Positions 54,287 through 63,421 of a stretch of 64,000 bases of DNA are shown piece after piece. Both the position numbers and the translations under genes were made by a program. Below the pieces are notes generated by a model. It saw nothing but the letters and a program-made list of their open reading frames with translations. It was not told the DNA's origin and ran no database searches. Numbering within the stretch: position 1 is the first letter of the stretch; the number at the start of each line of letters is the position of its first letter. Location of the stretch: NCBI RefSeq assembly GCF_011752975.1, contig NZ_VWWP01000003.1:434001-498000 (forward strand), read 5' to 3'. The DNA comes from Chryseobacterium sp. Tr-659. Lineage in GTDB: Bacteria; Bacteroidota; Bacteroidia; Flavobacteriales; Weeksellaceae.

Positions 54287-55702
54287 CTATTCTACTCCAC
54301 CTCCAAGTGCCCTGTACAGATCAACCTCCGCATTCAGCCTTTCAAGGGTAACATTAATTGTTTCCAGATCATTCTGGAGTTTATTATTCTGTGCTGTAAT
54401 TACTTCCAGATAAGTTGCCATACCACTTTTATACAGTTTAAGTGCATCATTGATTCCTTTATCTAAAATAGCCGTTCTCTGTTCCAAAAGTTCCAGTCTT
54501 TCAGAAGAACCGGTAGATTTGGCCATTGCATCAGAAACTTCTCCCACTGCTGTCATTACTGATTGCTTAAAATTGATGGCTGCTTTTTCCTGTTCAATAC
54601 GCGCTGTTTCATATGCTGTTTTCAGCTCTTTCTTCTGAAATATCGGAGCTGCCAGATTTGCTGCAATTGCTTTGGTTATAGATCCCGGGATATCAAACCA
54701 TGAATTGAACTTATTCGAGTTCACTCCTATCTGCGGGCTGAGGCTGATGCTTGGATACATGGCTGCTTTTGCCAGTCCTGTTTTTGAATTCAGGCTGATC
54801 ACGTTGAATTCGGCAACTTTCAGATCCGGTCTTCTGCTCAGCAGCTGTGCCGGTAAACCTTCTGAGAGTTTATTTTCCGGAATCATGGTTTTAAGAACTC
54901 CCTGCCTTTCTATCTTTCCCGGATATTCTCCGCAAAGGATGCTTAAGGCATTTTCCTGAATAGAAATATTCTGTTTTGCCAAAGGAATCAGCAGCTCCGC
55001 AGTTTTTTTTTGTGCCTCGGACTGCTGTATCGCCAATGAATTGATCTGCCCGGCTTTAAACTGAAGATTCATCATTTTCAGGGTATTATCACTAAGTTCT
55101 ATATTCTGCTCTGCAATTTTCAGCTGTTCATCCAGACTTATCAGATTATAATAAGCCTGTGCTACCTGCACTACAATTCTGCTTTTTATGGCATTTAGAT
55201 TTTCTTTTTGTCCGAAATATTCTGCGGCTGCGGATTCTTTCTGCATTTTGGCTTTACCCCAGATATCTACTTCCCAGGAAAGCCGGATAGCTGCATTAAA
55301 GTCATCTATATATTTGGTCCCCAAAAACTGCTCGTTAAGAGATCCGTTAAGACTGTTTTTAGAGGCCCAGCTTCTGTTGGCACCGGCTGTAAAATCCAAA
55401 GTAGGCATCAGAGACAATTTGGCTTTCTTATAGGCCAGATCCAGCTGTTCTATATTTTTTACCGCCACACTCACTTCATTGTTTCTGGTAAGTGCTTTAT
55501 CTATCAATCCTATCAGTTTAGGATCTTTGAAAAAGGTCTTCCAGGGAAGCACAATTGTATCTCCTGTTAGCTGTACAGATTCTTTATATGTTTCAGGAAG
55601 CTGAAGCTCTGTTCTTGTATATTTTTTCCCTACGGCACAAGACATCAGCAGTGATGCCATTGTGCCTGAAATAAGGAAATTTTTTATTTTAAATAGTGTC
55701 AT
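54287..55702 (-). CDS. Outer-membrane efflux lipoprotein (OprM/TolC type)
   Basis: A 471-residue outer-membrane channel subunit with lipoprotein signal (LLMSC, Cys22). Family repeats are visible: VSVAVKNIEQLDLAYKKAKLSLMPTLDFTAGANR, LLSRRPDLKVAEFNVISLNSKTGLAKAAMYPSISLSP, ALKLYKSGMATYLEVITAQNNKLQ. It is the exit duct of the RND pump, last gene of the operon, overlapping the permease gene by 14 bases. Confidence 0.94.
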   Translation of the reverse strand: MTLFKIKNFLISGTMASLLMSCAVGKKYTRTELQLPETYKESVQLTGDTIVLPWKTFFKDPKLIGLIDKALTRNNEVSVAVKNIEQLDLAYKKAKLSLMPTLDFTAGANRSWASKNSLNGSLNEQFLGTKYIDDFNAAIRLSWEVDIWGKAKMQKESAAAEYFGQKENLNAIKSRIVVQVAQAYYNLISLDEQLKIAEQNIELSDNTLKMMNLQFKAGQINSLAIQQSEAQKKTAELLIPLAKQNISIQENALSILCGEYPGKIERQGVLKTMIPENKLSEGLPAQLLSRRPDLKVAEFNVISLNSKTGLAKAAMYPSISLSPQIGVNSNKFNSWFDIPGSITKAIAANLAAPIFQKKELKTAYETARIEQEKAAINFKQSVMTAVGEVSDAMAKSTGSSERLELLEQRTAILDKGINDALKLYKSGMATYLEVITAQNNKLQNDLETINVTLERLNAEVDLYRALGGGVE

Positions 55703-58700
55703 TCGTCAATTGATTTTGTGTTGCAGGATATTTCTTTTTCGTTGAAAATTTTTCATCCAGATATTGGAAGAACATGTACAATACCGGAATTACGAAGACT
55801 CCCAGTACTACTCCGCTCAACATTCCTATAGCAGCACTTGTGCTGATTGATTTGTTTCCGGAAGCCATTCCTCCTGTAGAAATCATTAGAGGAATCATCC
55901 CTACAATAAAGGCCAGTGAGGTCATGATGATGGGACGTAACCTTGCCTTAGCTCCTTCCAGCGCAGAATCCAAAATAGAAAGCCCTGATTTCCTTCTCTG
56001 TACAGCAAATTCAACGATCAGAATGGCATTTTTAGCCAGCAAACCGATAAGCATAATCAATCCTACCTGTACATAAATGTTATTATCCAGTCCAATAGCT
56101 TTTATTCCTAAGAAAGCTCCTACAATTCCCGTTGGTATGGAAAGCATTACAGCCAGAGGAAGAATGTAACTTTCATATTGTGCTGCCAGCAGCAGATATA
56201 CGAAAAGTAAACATAATCCAAAGATGGCAATGGTCTGATTTCCTGCGGATTTTTCCTCCAGACTTAAACCTGTCCATTCATAACTATAGTCTGAAGGCAG
56301 TTTATTCAATGTCTGTTCAAGCTTGCCCATTAATTCTCCGTTACTCACACCCGGTTTCGGAGATACATTGATATTTAATGAGTTATAAAGATTATAACGC
56401 TGAACGGATTCCGGACCGTATACTTTTTTCAGGGTGATCAAAGTATTCACCGGTACCATATCTCCTTTTTCATTCTTTACAAAAATATCATTGAAAGCCT
56501 GCTCATCCATTCTGAAGACACCATCAGCTTTTATATTTACCCTGTAGAATTTCCCGAATCTTGAAAAGTTCTGGGACTGATCTCCGGAGAAATAAGTCTG
56601 TACTGTACCTAAAAGATTTGAAATACTTACTCCGAGTTGCCTTGCCTTATCTTCATTCACCTCAAGTTCCATCTGAGGATAATCTGCACGGAACATGGTA
56701 TAGGCAAATGCGACTTCCGGAACCTGCATCAACTGACCGATCAGCTCATCTGCTTTCGCTTTCAGAACCTGTGGATCTCTGCCCATACGATCCTGAAGCA
56801 CGATTTCTGCATCGTTTGTCATTCCATATCCTTCTACCGGAGGCATTCTGAAGGTCATAACGCTTCCTTCTTTAATGGCTGCCAGTTTTCCGTTGGCCAT
56901 ATCTACAATTTCCTGAATATCCTGAACCGCTCCCCTTTCTTTTTTAGGTTTTAGTTTAACAAATCCCATTGCATAAGCCGGACCGGCACTGTTACTTAAC
57001 AGGTTATATCCTGTAATGGAAGTGTTTTCCTGAACGGCATCCACGCTTTTTAAAATTGCATTGATCTTATTAGAAACCTCCGTAGTCTTCGTTAAAGCTG
57101 TTCCCGGAGGCATACTTAATGTATACATGAAAAACCCGTCATCTTCCATAGGAACAAAACTTTTCGGAGTACTGGACATCAGCCATCCTGCAATACCGAT
57201 AATTCCTATAACCAAACCTCCTGCAATCCATTTACGTCCTATTAAAAATTTAACTCCTTTGGCATAACGGTTGGTCATATTATTGAATCCGGCGTTGAAT
57301 GCTACGGCAAATCTCTGCCCGAATCCTTTTGGCTTTTCTCCTTCTCCCGCATGATTATTTTTCAGAAATACAGCACATAAAGCCGGTGTCAAAGTAAGTG
57401 CATTGACTGCCGAAATAATAATAGCTATCGCCAATGTGTACGCAAACTGTTTATAGAACAGCCCTGCAGAACCGGACATAAATCCGATCGGGATAAATAC
57501 TGCTGACATCACCAGTGTAATGGAAATAACGGCACCTGTGATCTCACTCATTGCTTTGTGGGTGGCATCTCTTCCTGAAAGATCTGTCCCTTCCATATTA
57601 CTGTGCACGGCCTCTACCACTACTATGGCATCATCAACCACAATACCGATGGCGAGTACAAGAGCAAAAAGCGTCAGTACATTGATTGTAAATCCTAAGA
57701 CCAGAAGGAAAAAGAAAGTACCAATGATAGCTACCGGCACTGCTACTGCCGGAATAATGGTAGATCTGAAATCCTGTAAAAAGATGAATACCACAATAAA
57801 TACCAGTATGAATGCTTCTATCAGGGTAGATTTTACTTGTCCTGTTGCTTCATCCAGCCTTTCCTTTGTACTCATTACTTTCGTGTATTTTATGCCTGGC
57901 GGGAATGATTTGGACAATTGATCAAGGGCTTTGTTTACTCCTATTTCGATCTGGTTCGCATTAGAGCCGGTAGTCTGCATAATAGCAACAGTAACGGCAT
58001 TTTTACCGTTGGAAAGATTATCTCCTGTGTTGGAAATAGCCCCGAATTCCACACGCGCCACATCTTTTAATCTGATTATTTGACTTCCCGTATTTTTTAC
58101 AATGATATTTTCGTATTGTTCCGGCTTATTTTTCTTTCCTTTATACCTTATTACGTATTCCAGGGCGGCATTAGACTCTTCTCCCAATTTACCGGGAGCC
58201 GATTCCAAACTGTGGTCTGCAATAGCTCTTGAAACATCTGCCGGTTCAAGCCCGTATGATGACATTTTCTGAGGGTTAAGCCATATTCTCATGGAATAAT
58301 CCTTCGCTCCGAATACCATCGCCTGCCCCACTCCTTTTACTCTTTTCACCTGTGGAATAAGGTTGATATTGGCATAGTTCTGCAGAAAAGTTTCGTCGTA
58401 TTGTTTATTATCTTCCGTATAAATATTGAAGATCAGCACCATACTGTTTTGCTGCTTGGATGTTGTCAATCCCATCCTCACGACTTCCTGTGGCAGTATC
58501 GGAGTGGCCTGCTGTACCCTGTTTTGCACATTTACGGCAGCCTGATCTGCATTTACACCCTGCTTGAATATAATGGATATGGAAAATGTACCATCATTAC
58601 TTGCGGTAGATTTCATATATTCCATATCTTCTACTCCATTGATCTGCTCTTCCAGAGGGGTTACTACGGAACGGATCACGGTTTCACTGTTTCCTCCCGG

Positions 58701-58847
58701 ATAAGAACCTGAAACAGTGATAGTGGGTGGTGAAATATCCGGGAATCTGGTCACCGCCAGCTGGTTTAATCCTATTATCCCCAAAATGACAATAATAAGG
58801 GATATTACCGTCGCCAGTACCGGACGGTCTATTATCTTTTTTAACAT
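55689..58847 (-). CDS. RND efflux permease (AcrB/HAE1 family)
   Basis: A 1,052-residue inner-membrane pump of usual length: NTERM helix LATVISLIIVILGIIGLNQLAVTRFPDISPPTITVSGSYPG, the second-half proton relay region GIVVDDAIVVVEAVHS, porter and docking domains, and HAE1 motifs SIPTGIVGAFLGI and GLLAKNAILIVEFA. Exports hydrophobic or amphiphilic compounds using the proton gradient. Middle gene of adaptor-permease-channel operon. Confidence 0.96.
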   Translation of the reverse strand: MLKKIIDRPVLATVISLIIVILGIIGLNQLAVTRFPDISPPTITVSGSYPGGNSETVIRSVVTPLEEQINGVEDMEYMKSTASNDGTFSISIIFKQGVNADQAAVNVQNRVQQATPILPQEVVRMGLTTSKQQNSMVLIFNIYTEDNKQYDETFLQNYANINLIPQVKRVKGVGQAMVFGAKDYSMRIWLNPQKMSSYGLEPADVSRAIADHSLESAPGKLGEESNAALEYVIRYKGKKNKPEQYENIIVKNTGSQIIRLKDVARVEFGAISNTGDNLSNGKNAVTVAIMQTTGSNANQIEIGVNKALDQLSKSFPPGIKYTKVMSTKERLDEATGQVKSTLIEAFILVFIVVFIFLQDFRSTIIPAVAVPVAIIGTFFFLLVLGFTINVLTLFALVLAIGIVVDDAIVVVEAVHSNMEGTDLSGRDATHKAMSEITGAVISITLVMSAVFIPIGFMSGSAGLFYKQFAYTLAIAIIISAVNALTLTPALCAVFLKNNHAGEGEKPKGFGQRFAVAFNAGFNNMTNRYAKGVKFLIGRKWIAGGLVIGIIGIAGWLMSSTPKSFVPMEDDGFFMYTLSMPPGTALTKTTEVSNKINAILKSVDAVQENTSITGYNLLSNSAGPAYAMGFVKLKPKKERGAVQDIQEIVDMANGKLAAIKEGSVMTFRMPPVEGYGMTNDAEIVLQDRMGRDPQVLKAKADELIGQLMQVPEVAFAYTMFRADYPQMELEVNEDKARQLGVSISNLLGTVQTYFSGDQSQNFSRFGKFYRVNIKADGVFRMDEQAFNDIFVKNEKGDMVPVNTLITLKKVYGPESVQRYNLYNSLNINVSPKPGVSNGELMGKLEQTLNKLPSDYSYEWTGLSLEEKSAGNQTIAIFGLCLLFVYLLLAAQYESYILPLAVMLSIPTGIVGAFLGIKAIGLDNNIYVQVGLIMLIGLLAKNAILIVEFAVQRRKSGLSILDSALEGAKARLRPIIMTSLAFIVGMIPLMISTGGMASGNKSISTSAAIGMLSGVVLGVFVIPVLYMFFQYLDEKFSTKKKYPATQNQLTNDTI

Positions 58848-58877
58848 TTTTGAATTTTCTAAGAATGATTATAAAAA

Positions 58878-59999
58878 CTATTTCAAAGGGATCACTTTGG
58901 CCACTACATGAGCTCCGTCTGTAAGAGCATCAATTCTGTTGATCGCGATTTTATCTCCTGCATTCACTCCTTCTTTGATAAAGTAATCCTGGGAAGTACT
59001 TCCTGATACTGTAATCTGAGTCATTTTCACTTTATCCTTACCTTCGAGTTTATACACAAAGAATCTGTCCTGAATATCTTTTACAGAATTTTTCGGGAGC
59101 TTGATCACTCCATTCAAAGCATTATGGATCATTACTCTTGCTGTTCCTCCTGCTCTCAGTAATTTGTCAGGATTCTGGAAAACAGCTTTCATCTGTATGC
59201 TTCCTGTATTCCTGTCGAAATTTCCACTGGCATTCTCCAATCTTCCTTTGAGGGGATATGCGGAACCGTCTGCCAGAATAAGCTCCACATCTTCAGGGGT
59301 ATTTCCTGATGCAGCAGCTCTGCTGTGGACAATAAAATCGGCTTCATTCATTGAGAAATATACATTGACTGTATTGATACTTGAAAGCGTAGTTAGTGGT
59401 GACGGATCTGAAGGGCTGATAAGATTTCCTACCCTGTTCGGAATTCTTCCAATATATCCGCTAACCGGCGCTTTGATATACGTAAAATTAGCATTGATCT
59501 TTGATGATCCTAATGATGACTGCGCCTGAGCTACCTGCGCAGATGCCGCTTTGTAACTAGCCTGAGCTGTTTTTAACTGCATATCTGAAACTACTTTTCC
59601 TTCTACAAGAGGTTTTAATTTTTCAACTTCCAGTCTTGCAGTTTCCTGAGCGGCCAAGGCGGCTTTTAGGGCTGCCTGATTGGTATTAACCTGTTCGTTG
59701 TATACAGAAGGATTAATTCTGAATAAGGTCTGTCCCTTGCTTACATATTGCCCTTCTTTAACATATACAGCTTCCAGGTAACCTGTCACCTGTGCTTTAA
59801 TATCTACATTATCCTGGCCTTCTATACTTCCAGGGTAACCTGTAGAAACATCTGCATCTCCGGATTTCACCTGGATAAAGTCTGTGGGCAATGCCTGCTG
59901 CATCTGCTGGGCATTTTCCTGACCATTTCCGGAACCGCACGAGTAAAGTATTGCTGCTGCGGTAAGTGAAAGTACCAGATATCCTTTTCTGTAATTCAT
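58878..59999 (-). CDS. RND efflux periplasmic adaptor (AcrA family lipoprotein)
   Basis: A 373-residue lipoprotein (ILYSCG, Cys21) with biotinyl-lipoyl halves (QVTGYLEAVYVKEGQYVSKGQTLFRIN and ASSQV..INANFTYIKAPVSGYIGRIPNRVGNLIS), an alpha-helical hairpin (Gln/Ala-rich, about 115-160), and beta-barrel/membrane-proximal domains. Links permease to outer-membrane channel. First gene of the operon; a 21-bp-period direct repeat lies upstream. Confidence 0.95.
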   Translation of the reverse strand: MNYRKGYLVLSLTAAAILYSCGSGNGQENAQQMQQALPTDFIQVKSGDADVSTGYPGSIEGQDNVDIKAQVTGYLEAVYVKEGQYVSKGQTLFRINPSVYNEQVNTNQAALKAALAAQETARLEVEKLKPLVEGKVVSDMQLKTAQASYKAASAQVAQAQSSLGSSKINANFTYIKAPVSGYIGRIPNRVGNLISPSDPSPLTTLSSINTVNVYFSMNEADFIVHSRAAASGNTPEDVELILADGSAYPLKGRLENASGNFDRNTGSIQMKAVFQNPDKLLRAGGTARVMIHNALNGVIKLPKNSVKDIQDRFFVYKLEGKDKVKMTQITVSGSTSQDYFIKEGVNAGDKIAINRIDALTDGAHVVAKVIPLK

Positions 60000-60067
60000 A
60001 ACATTGCTTTTTAAATTTTACAGCAGCAAAATAACTCCATATAATAGGGATATTTATGTAGAAATCG

Positions 60068-60099
60068 GGTGAAGCGTAATTAATCGCAGGTGAAGCGTA
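60068..60099 (-). promoter_or_regulatory. Direct repeat, probable LytTR regulator binding site
   Basis: GGTGAAGCGTA occurs perfectly twice (60068-60078 and 60089-60099), period 21 bp, as expected for a LytTR dimer on one DNA face. On the minus strand it lies upstream of the adaptor gene and above a -7-like box TTATTTTG (complement of 60027-60034) at a position suitable for activation. The paired LytTR regulator is encoded 170 bases away. A third TGAAGCGTA copy occurs at 62234-62242. Confidence 0.55.
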
Positions 60100-60221
60100 T
60101 GATAATAAAAATGAAAGGAAATCCTATATTTTCTTTTTAAAACCGACATTAAAAGTGCGTTTTGGATTGAATATAAACAAATTATTAATAAGCTCATTAA
60201 CAGTATCCGAAAAATTGAGAC

Positions 60222-60251
60222 AAAAAAAGACTGCCTTATCTGAAAGCAGTC
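60222..60251 (-). terminator. Terminator after the response regulator gene
   Basis: GACTGC / GCAGTC stem plus TT/AA extension; on the minus strand followed by seven T. It separates the two-component operon from the efflux operon. Confidence 0.7.
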
Positions 60252-60270
60252 ATAGTTATTCTTTTTTGAA

Positions 60271-61035
60271 TTAATAATCCATCCAGGATTTGAAAATAGA
60301 AGCTTTTTCCCGGCTCACGATCACTTCTAAATCCGGTTGTTTTCTCAACTCCAGTTTCAATTTTCCATTAAAATGATTGAAGATCTGTTTTACGGAATCT
60401 ATATGAATAATGAACTGCCTGTTGGCGCGGAAGAAAAACTTCGGGTCCAATTGTTTTTCAAGCTCTTCCAAAGTCTGGGGAACATTTTCCACAATACCGG
60501 TATTCAGCATTGCCTTACTGATTCCCAGCTCGGTATAAAAGTATAATATATCTTCAGCCAGAACGGTTTTATAACCATCCCGGTGAGCAATCAGAAAACG
60601 TTTTCTATAATCTTTTGGCTGTATATAATTTAATAAGCCTTCAATGGCCGTTCCTACTACCGGAACAGATTCCATAAAGGTTTCATAGCGTTTTAAAGCG
60701 GCATCCAGCTCTTCTTCTTCAATGGGTTTCAGGAGATAATCTATACTGTTATATTTAAATGCCTGTACGGCATATTCATCGTATGCTGTTGTGAATATAA
60801 CTGCACTTTTAATTTCGTGTTTATTGAATATTTCAAAACTCAACCCATCTGCAAGACGTACATCCATCATAATGATATCCGGAACAATGTTGTTTTGCAG
60901 CCAATGTACCGTTGAGGTAATCGAATCTTCTACAGAAAGGATTTCAATATGAGGTCTAAGTTTCAGCAACAGCCTTTTCAGCCTGTCTGCATTGGGCCTT
61001 TCGTCCTCTACTATTAAAATTTTATTAATCTTCAT
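60271..61035 (-). CDS. LytTR response regulator
   Basis: A 254-residue protein with an intact receiver (acidic Glu10-Asp11, phospho-acceptor Asp58 in MMDVRLADG, Lys in LLKPIEEEEL) and a C-terminal LytTR DNA-binding domain (RRFLIAHRDGYKTV-like start; KFFFRANRQFIIHIDSVKQIFNHFNGKLKLEL). Its ATG overlaps the kinase gene by 4 bases. It probably controls the efflux operon downstream through the 21-bp-period repeat. Confidence 0.93.
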   Translation of the reverse strand: MKINKILIVEDERPNADRLKRLLLKLRPHIEILSVEDSITSTVHWLQNNIVPDIIMMDVRLADGLSFEIFNKHEIKSAVIFTTAYDEYAVQAFKYNSIDYLLKPIEEEELDAALKRYETFMESVPVVGTAIEGLLNYIQPKDYRKRFLIAHRDGYKTVLAEDILYFYTELGISKAMLNTGIVENVPQTLEELEKQLDPKFFFRANRQFIIHIDSVKQIFNHFNGKLKLELRKQPDLEVIVSREKASIFKSWMDY

Positions 61036-62150
61036 ATCAAGGGTAGTTTTACAGTAAATTTATCTTCGGTTCTTTCTATAATTGGCTTTGCATATCCCAG
61101 AATCTCATACCTGGCAATAATATTGGTAAGTCCTACTCCTGAGGAGTCCGGTTTATTAATTAACGGAAGGAATGTATTGGACACGGCCAATTCTCCTTCA
61201 GAGCTGGTATAAACATGAATTTCCAAAGGATTAGCCTTTGAGGTCTGATTGTGTTTGATGGCATTTTCAACCAGGAGCTGCAGAGACAATGGAAGTGTAT
61301 ACATAGATCGATATTCTTCCTGAACATCAATTTTAAATATGACACCTTCCCCGATCCTTTTTTCTATAAGGAAGATATAGGATTCCAGGAATTTAAGTTC
61401 TTCTTCTACGGCAATAATGTCTTTTTTGGAATTAACGAGCAGATATCTATAAACTCTTGCAAATTTTTCAGAATATTCATATCCCAGCTGCTGGTCTGCC
61501 AGAATGAGCTCAGACAATACGCTCAGATTATTGAAAATGAAATGTGGATCTATCTGAAGTTTAAGCGCCTGAAGCTCTGCTGCCATAGCAGCCTGTTTAT
61601 GCTTGGATGCTCTCAGTTTATGCTGAGCCGCTTCTACGGCTGTTTTCTTCCAGTTTTCAAGTAAATAATCCACGGTATTAAAGGCGCTGATAATAAGCGA
61701 TATAACAATATTAGTAGCAACCCACTGCCCTAATAAAGTGTATTCTTTGCGGGCATCCATCTTGGGTAATGTTTCCGAAGTACAATCAACAACCGTATTA
61801 ATGATAATTACAATCAAAACGCTGCCCACAATCTGCAGCAGACACTGAATAAGCAGGCGTTTTATTGTTCTGTTTCGCCACGGCAGCATTTTATTAAGCA
61901 TCCTGTCAATCAAAATACTAACCTCAGAAATAAGAATTGAAAAAAGAAGAACCCAAAGAATATCCTCAGTAATTACCTGCCAAGGTTCTTTGAAATATAT
62001 CTGCCACACCGGATCAAACGGATCAATCAGGTAAGAAAAAATATAGAAAGTGATGCATGCTACTGTCCAGATCACCAGCCTTCTCTTCATGGCAGAAAGA
62101 ATCTTTTTATTCCGTACTATATTTTTTCTTATGGTAGAAATTTTGGTCAT
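61032..62150 (-). CDS. LytS/YehU-type sensor histidine kinase
   Basis: A 372-residue membrane protein with about four helices in the first 175 residues and no large periplasmic domain, then the His_kinase domain with IDPHFIFNNLSVLSEL (phospho-acceptor His) and ATPase motifs LLVENAIKHN and SSGVGLTNI. A second ATG 20 codons in is possible. Upstream region 62151-62380 is divergent with the Usp gene; a -7-like TATATTTA lies at the complement of 62170-62177 and one TGAAGCGTA word at 62234, so autoregulation is possible. Confidence 0.93.
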   Translation of the reverse strand: MTKISTIRKNIVRNKKILSAMKRRLVIWTVACITFYIFSYLIDPFDPVWQIYFKEPWQVITEDILWVLLFSILISEVSILIDRMLNKMLPWRNRTIKRLLIQCLLQIVGSVLIVIIINTVVDCTSETLPKMDARKEYTLLGQWVATNIVISLIISAFNTVDYLLENWKKTAVEAAQHKLRASKHKQAAMAAELQALKLQIDPHFIFNNLSVLSELILADQQLGYEYSEKFARVYRYLLVNSKKDIIAVEEELKFLESYIFLIEKRIGEGVIFKIDVQEEYRSMYTLPLSLQLLVENAIKHNQTSKANPLEIHVYTSSEGELAVSNTFLPLINKPDSSGVGLTNIIARYEILGYAKPIIERTEDKFTVKLPLI

Positions 62151-62233
62151 ATCCTGGGCTTTGTGGGTGTAAATATAGAAATAGATTTTATATGGATCTG
62201 GTCTATTTTATACGAGACCGCCAAAACCGTACC

Positions 62234-62242
62234 TGAAGCGTA
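62234..62242. promoter_or_regulatory. Third copy of the TGAAGCGTA word
   Basis: Identical 9-base core to the efflux direct repeat, in the divergent region between the kinase gene and the Usp gene. No second copy at 21 bp, so the site is weak or coincidental. Confidence 0.25.
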
Positions 62243-62380
62243 AAATAGCAGAGGTAGAATGGATGTGAACGTTTCATCACCTCAAAAAGACATTTCATCA
62301 TCATTTTATGCAATGTCACCCTATTTTTATGATAGGCCCATTCTCTTCTGTAATAGTTTTGCAGTATCAAATCCTGTACA

Positions 62381-63205
62381 ATGAAAACGATAATTGTCTG
62401 CACAGATTTTTCCCGCGAGGCTGAAAATGCCACCCATTATGGGGCTTCTCTGGCTAAAGAAAATAATTACAAAATCGTACTGTTTAATTTACAGACCATT
62501 TCTATCCACGCGTTGAATGCCCAGGCCTCCGCTGATTTTTTCTACGCTCAAACTCTTAAAAATCAGAAAAAAATAATTGAGAAGACTGAGGAACTCAAAG
62601 AATTATATAATATAGAAGCAGACCATCATCTGGCTTCGGGTAATTTTATGGAAGAGCTTGAAAACTGTATTGAGGCTCATGACTGCGATTGCATTGTTAT
62701 GGGAATGGCAGAAAAAACTCTTGAACAAAAGCTTTTAGGGAATAATGTAACACGGGCCATCCACAGAATCAAAAAGCCGATCCTGATTGTTCCTTCTCAT
62801 ATAGAATATACAGGAATCCGCAAAATTCTTTTTGCGTACGATACCCAGAAGAATATGACCTGGTCTGCCATGAATGATATTTATTATTTCATCAATACAT
62901 TTAATGCTGAGATTGAAGTATTTAATGTGAATGAAAATCTTGAGGACTTCACAGAGGTTATTCATGATATCGATCTGAATTCCGGATACGATCTGGAGGA
63001 TATTAAATACCGTTTTAAAATGATCCAGTCTGTAGAAGTGATCAAAGCTATTGAAGAGGAGGTCAGGCTGACGAATCCTGATTTACTGACTATGGTTCCG
63101 TATCAATACAATCTTTTGGAATCTCTTTTCCACCGAAGCAAAACCGCTATTATGGCGTACAAAAATAAAATTCCATTACTATCAATCCCCTTAAACATAG
63201 ATTAA
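62381..63205 (+). CDS. Universal stress protein (two UspA domains)
   Basis: A 274-residue protein: first domain MKTIIVCTDFSREAENATHYGASLAK, the CDCIVMGMAEKTLEQKLLGNNVTRAIHRIKKPILIV (G-x2-G-x9-G-like nucleotide motif partly kept), and a second, diverged UspA domain from about residue 150 (GIRKILFAYDTQKNMTW). A -7 box TAGTTTTG ends 19 bases before the ATG. Cytoplasmic; UspA proteins help survive stress, mechanism not predicted. Confidence 0.9.
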   Translation: MKTIIVCTDFSREAENATHYGASLAKENNYKIVLFNLQTISIHALNAQASADFFYAQTLKNQKKIIEKTEELKELYNIEADHHLASGNFMEELENCIEAHDCDCIVMGMAEKTLEQKLLGNNVTRAIHRIKKPILIVPSHIEYTGIRKILFAYDTQKNMTWSAMNDIYYFINTFNAEIEVFNVNENLEDFTEVIHDIDLNSGYDLEDIKYRFKMIQSVEVIKAIEEEVRLTNPDLLTMVPYQYNLLESLFHRSKTAIMAYKNKIPLLSIPLNID

Positions 63206-63283
63206 GATCAATAAAAATCTGTTCACATTTGAATTATCCTTTTTTGCCTTAAAGGCTAAATTTTACACTTAATCTTGTTTAAC

Positions 63284-63313
63284 AGGTCCTGAAGAAATTT
63301 CAGGACCTTTTTT
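63284..63313 (+). terminator. Terminator after the Usp gene
   Basis: AGGTCCTGAA / TTCAGGACCT, 10-bp perfect stem, GAAAT loop, then six T. Confidence 0.88.
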
Positions 63314-63421
63314 GTAACCACAGTTCTACTGATGCCAGCAAGTTCTCGGATCTTCGCTTACAGCATGGAGAGGCTCGTTTGCTATAAATTACTCATACTA
63401 TATAAAGAGCACATCTTCTCT

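Noticed and set aside
55774..58911. Antisense open frames opposite the RND permease
   Set aside because: They are explained by codon bias of the permease on the other strand; no conserved motif or promoter.
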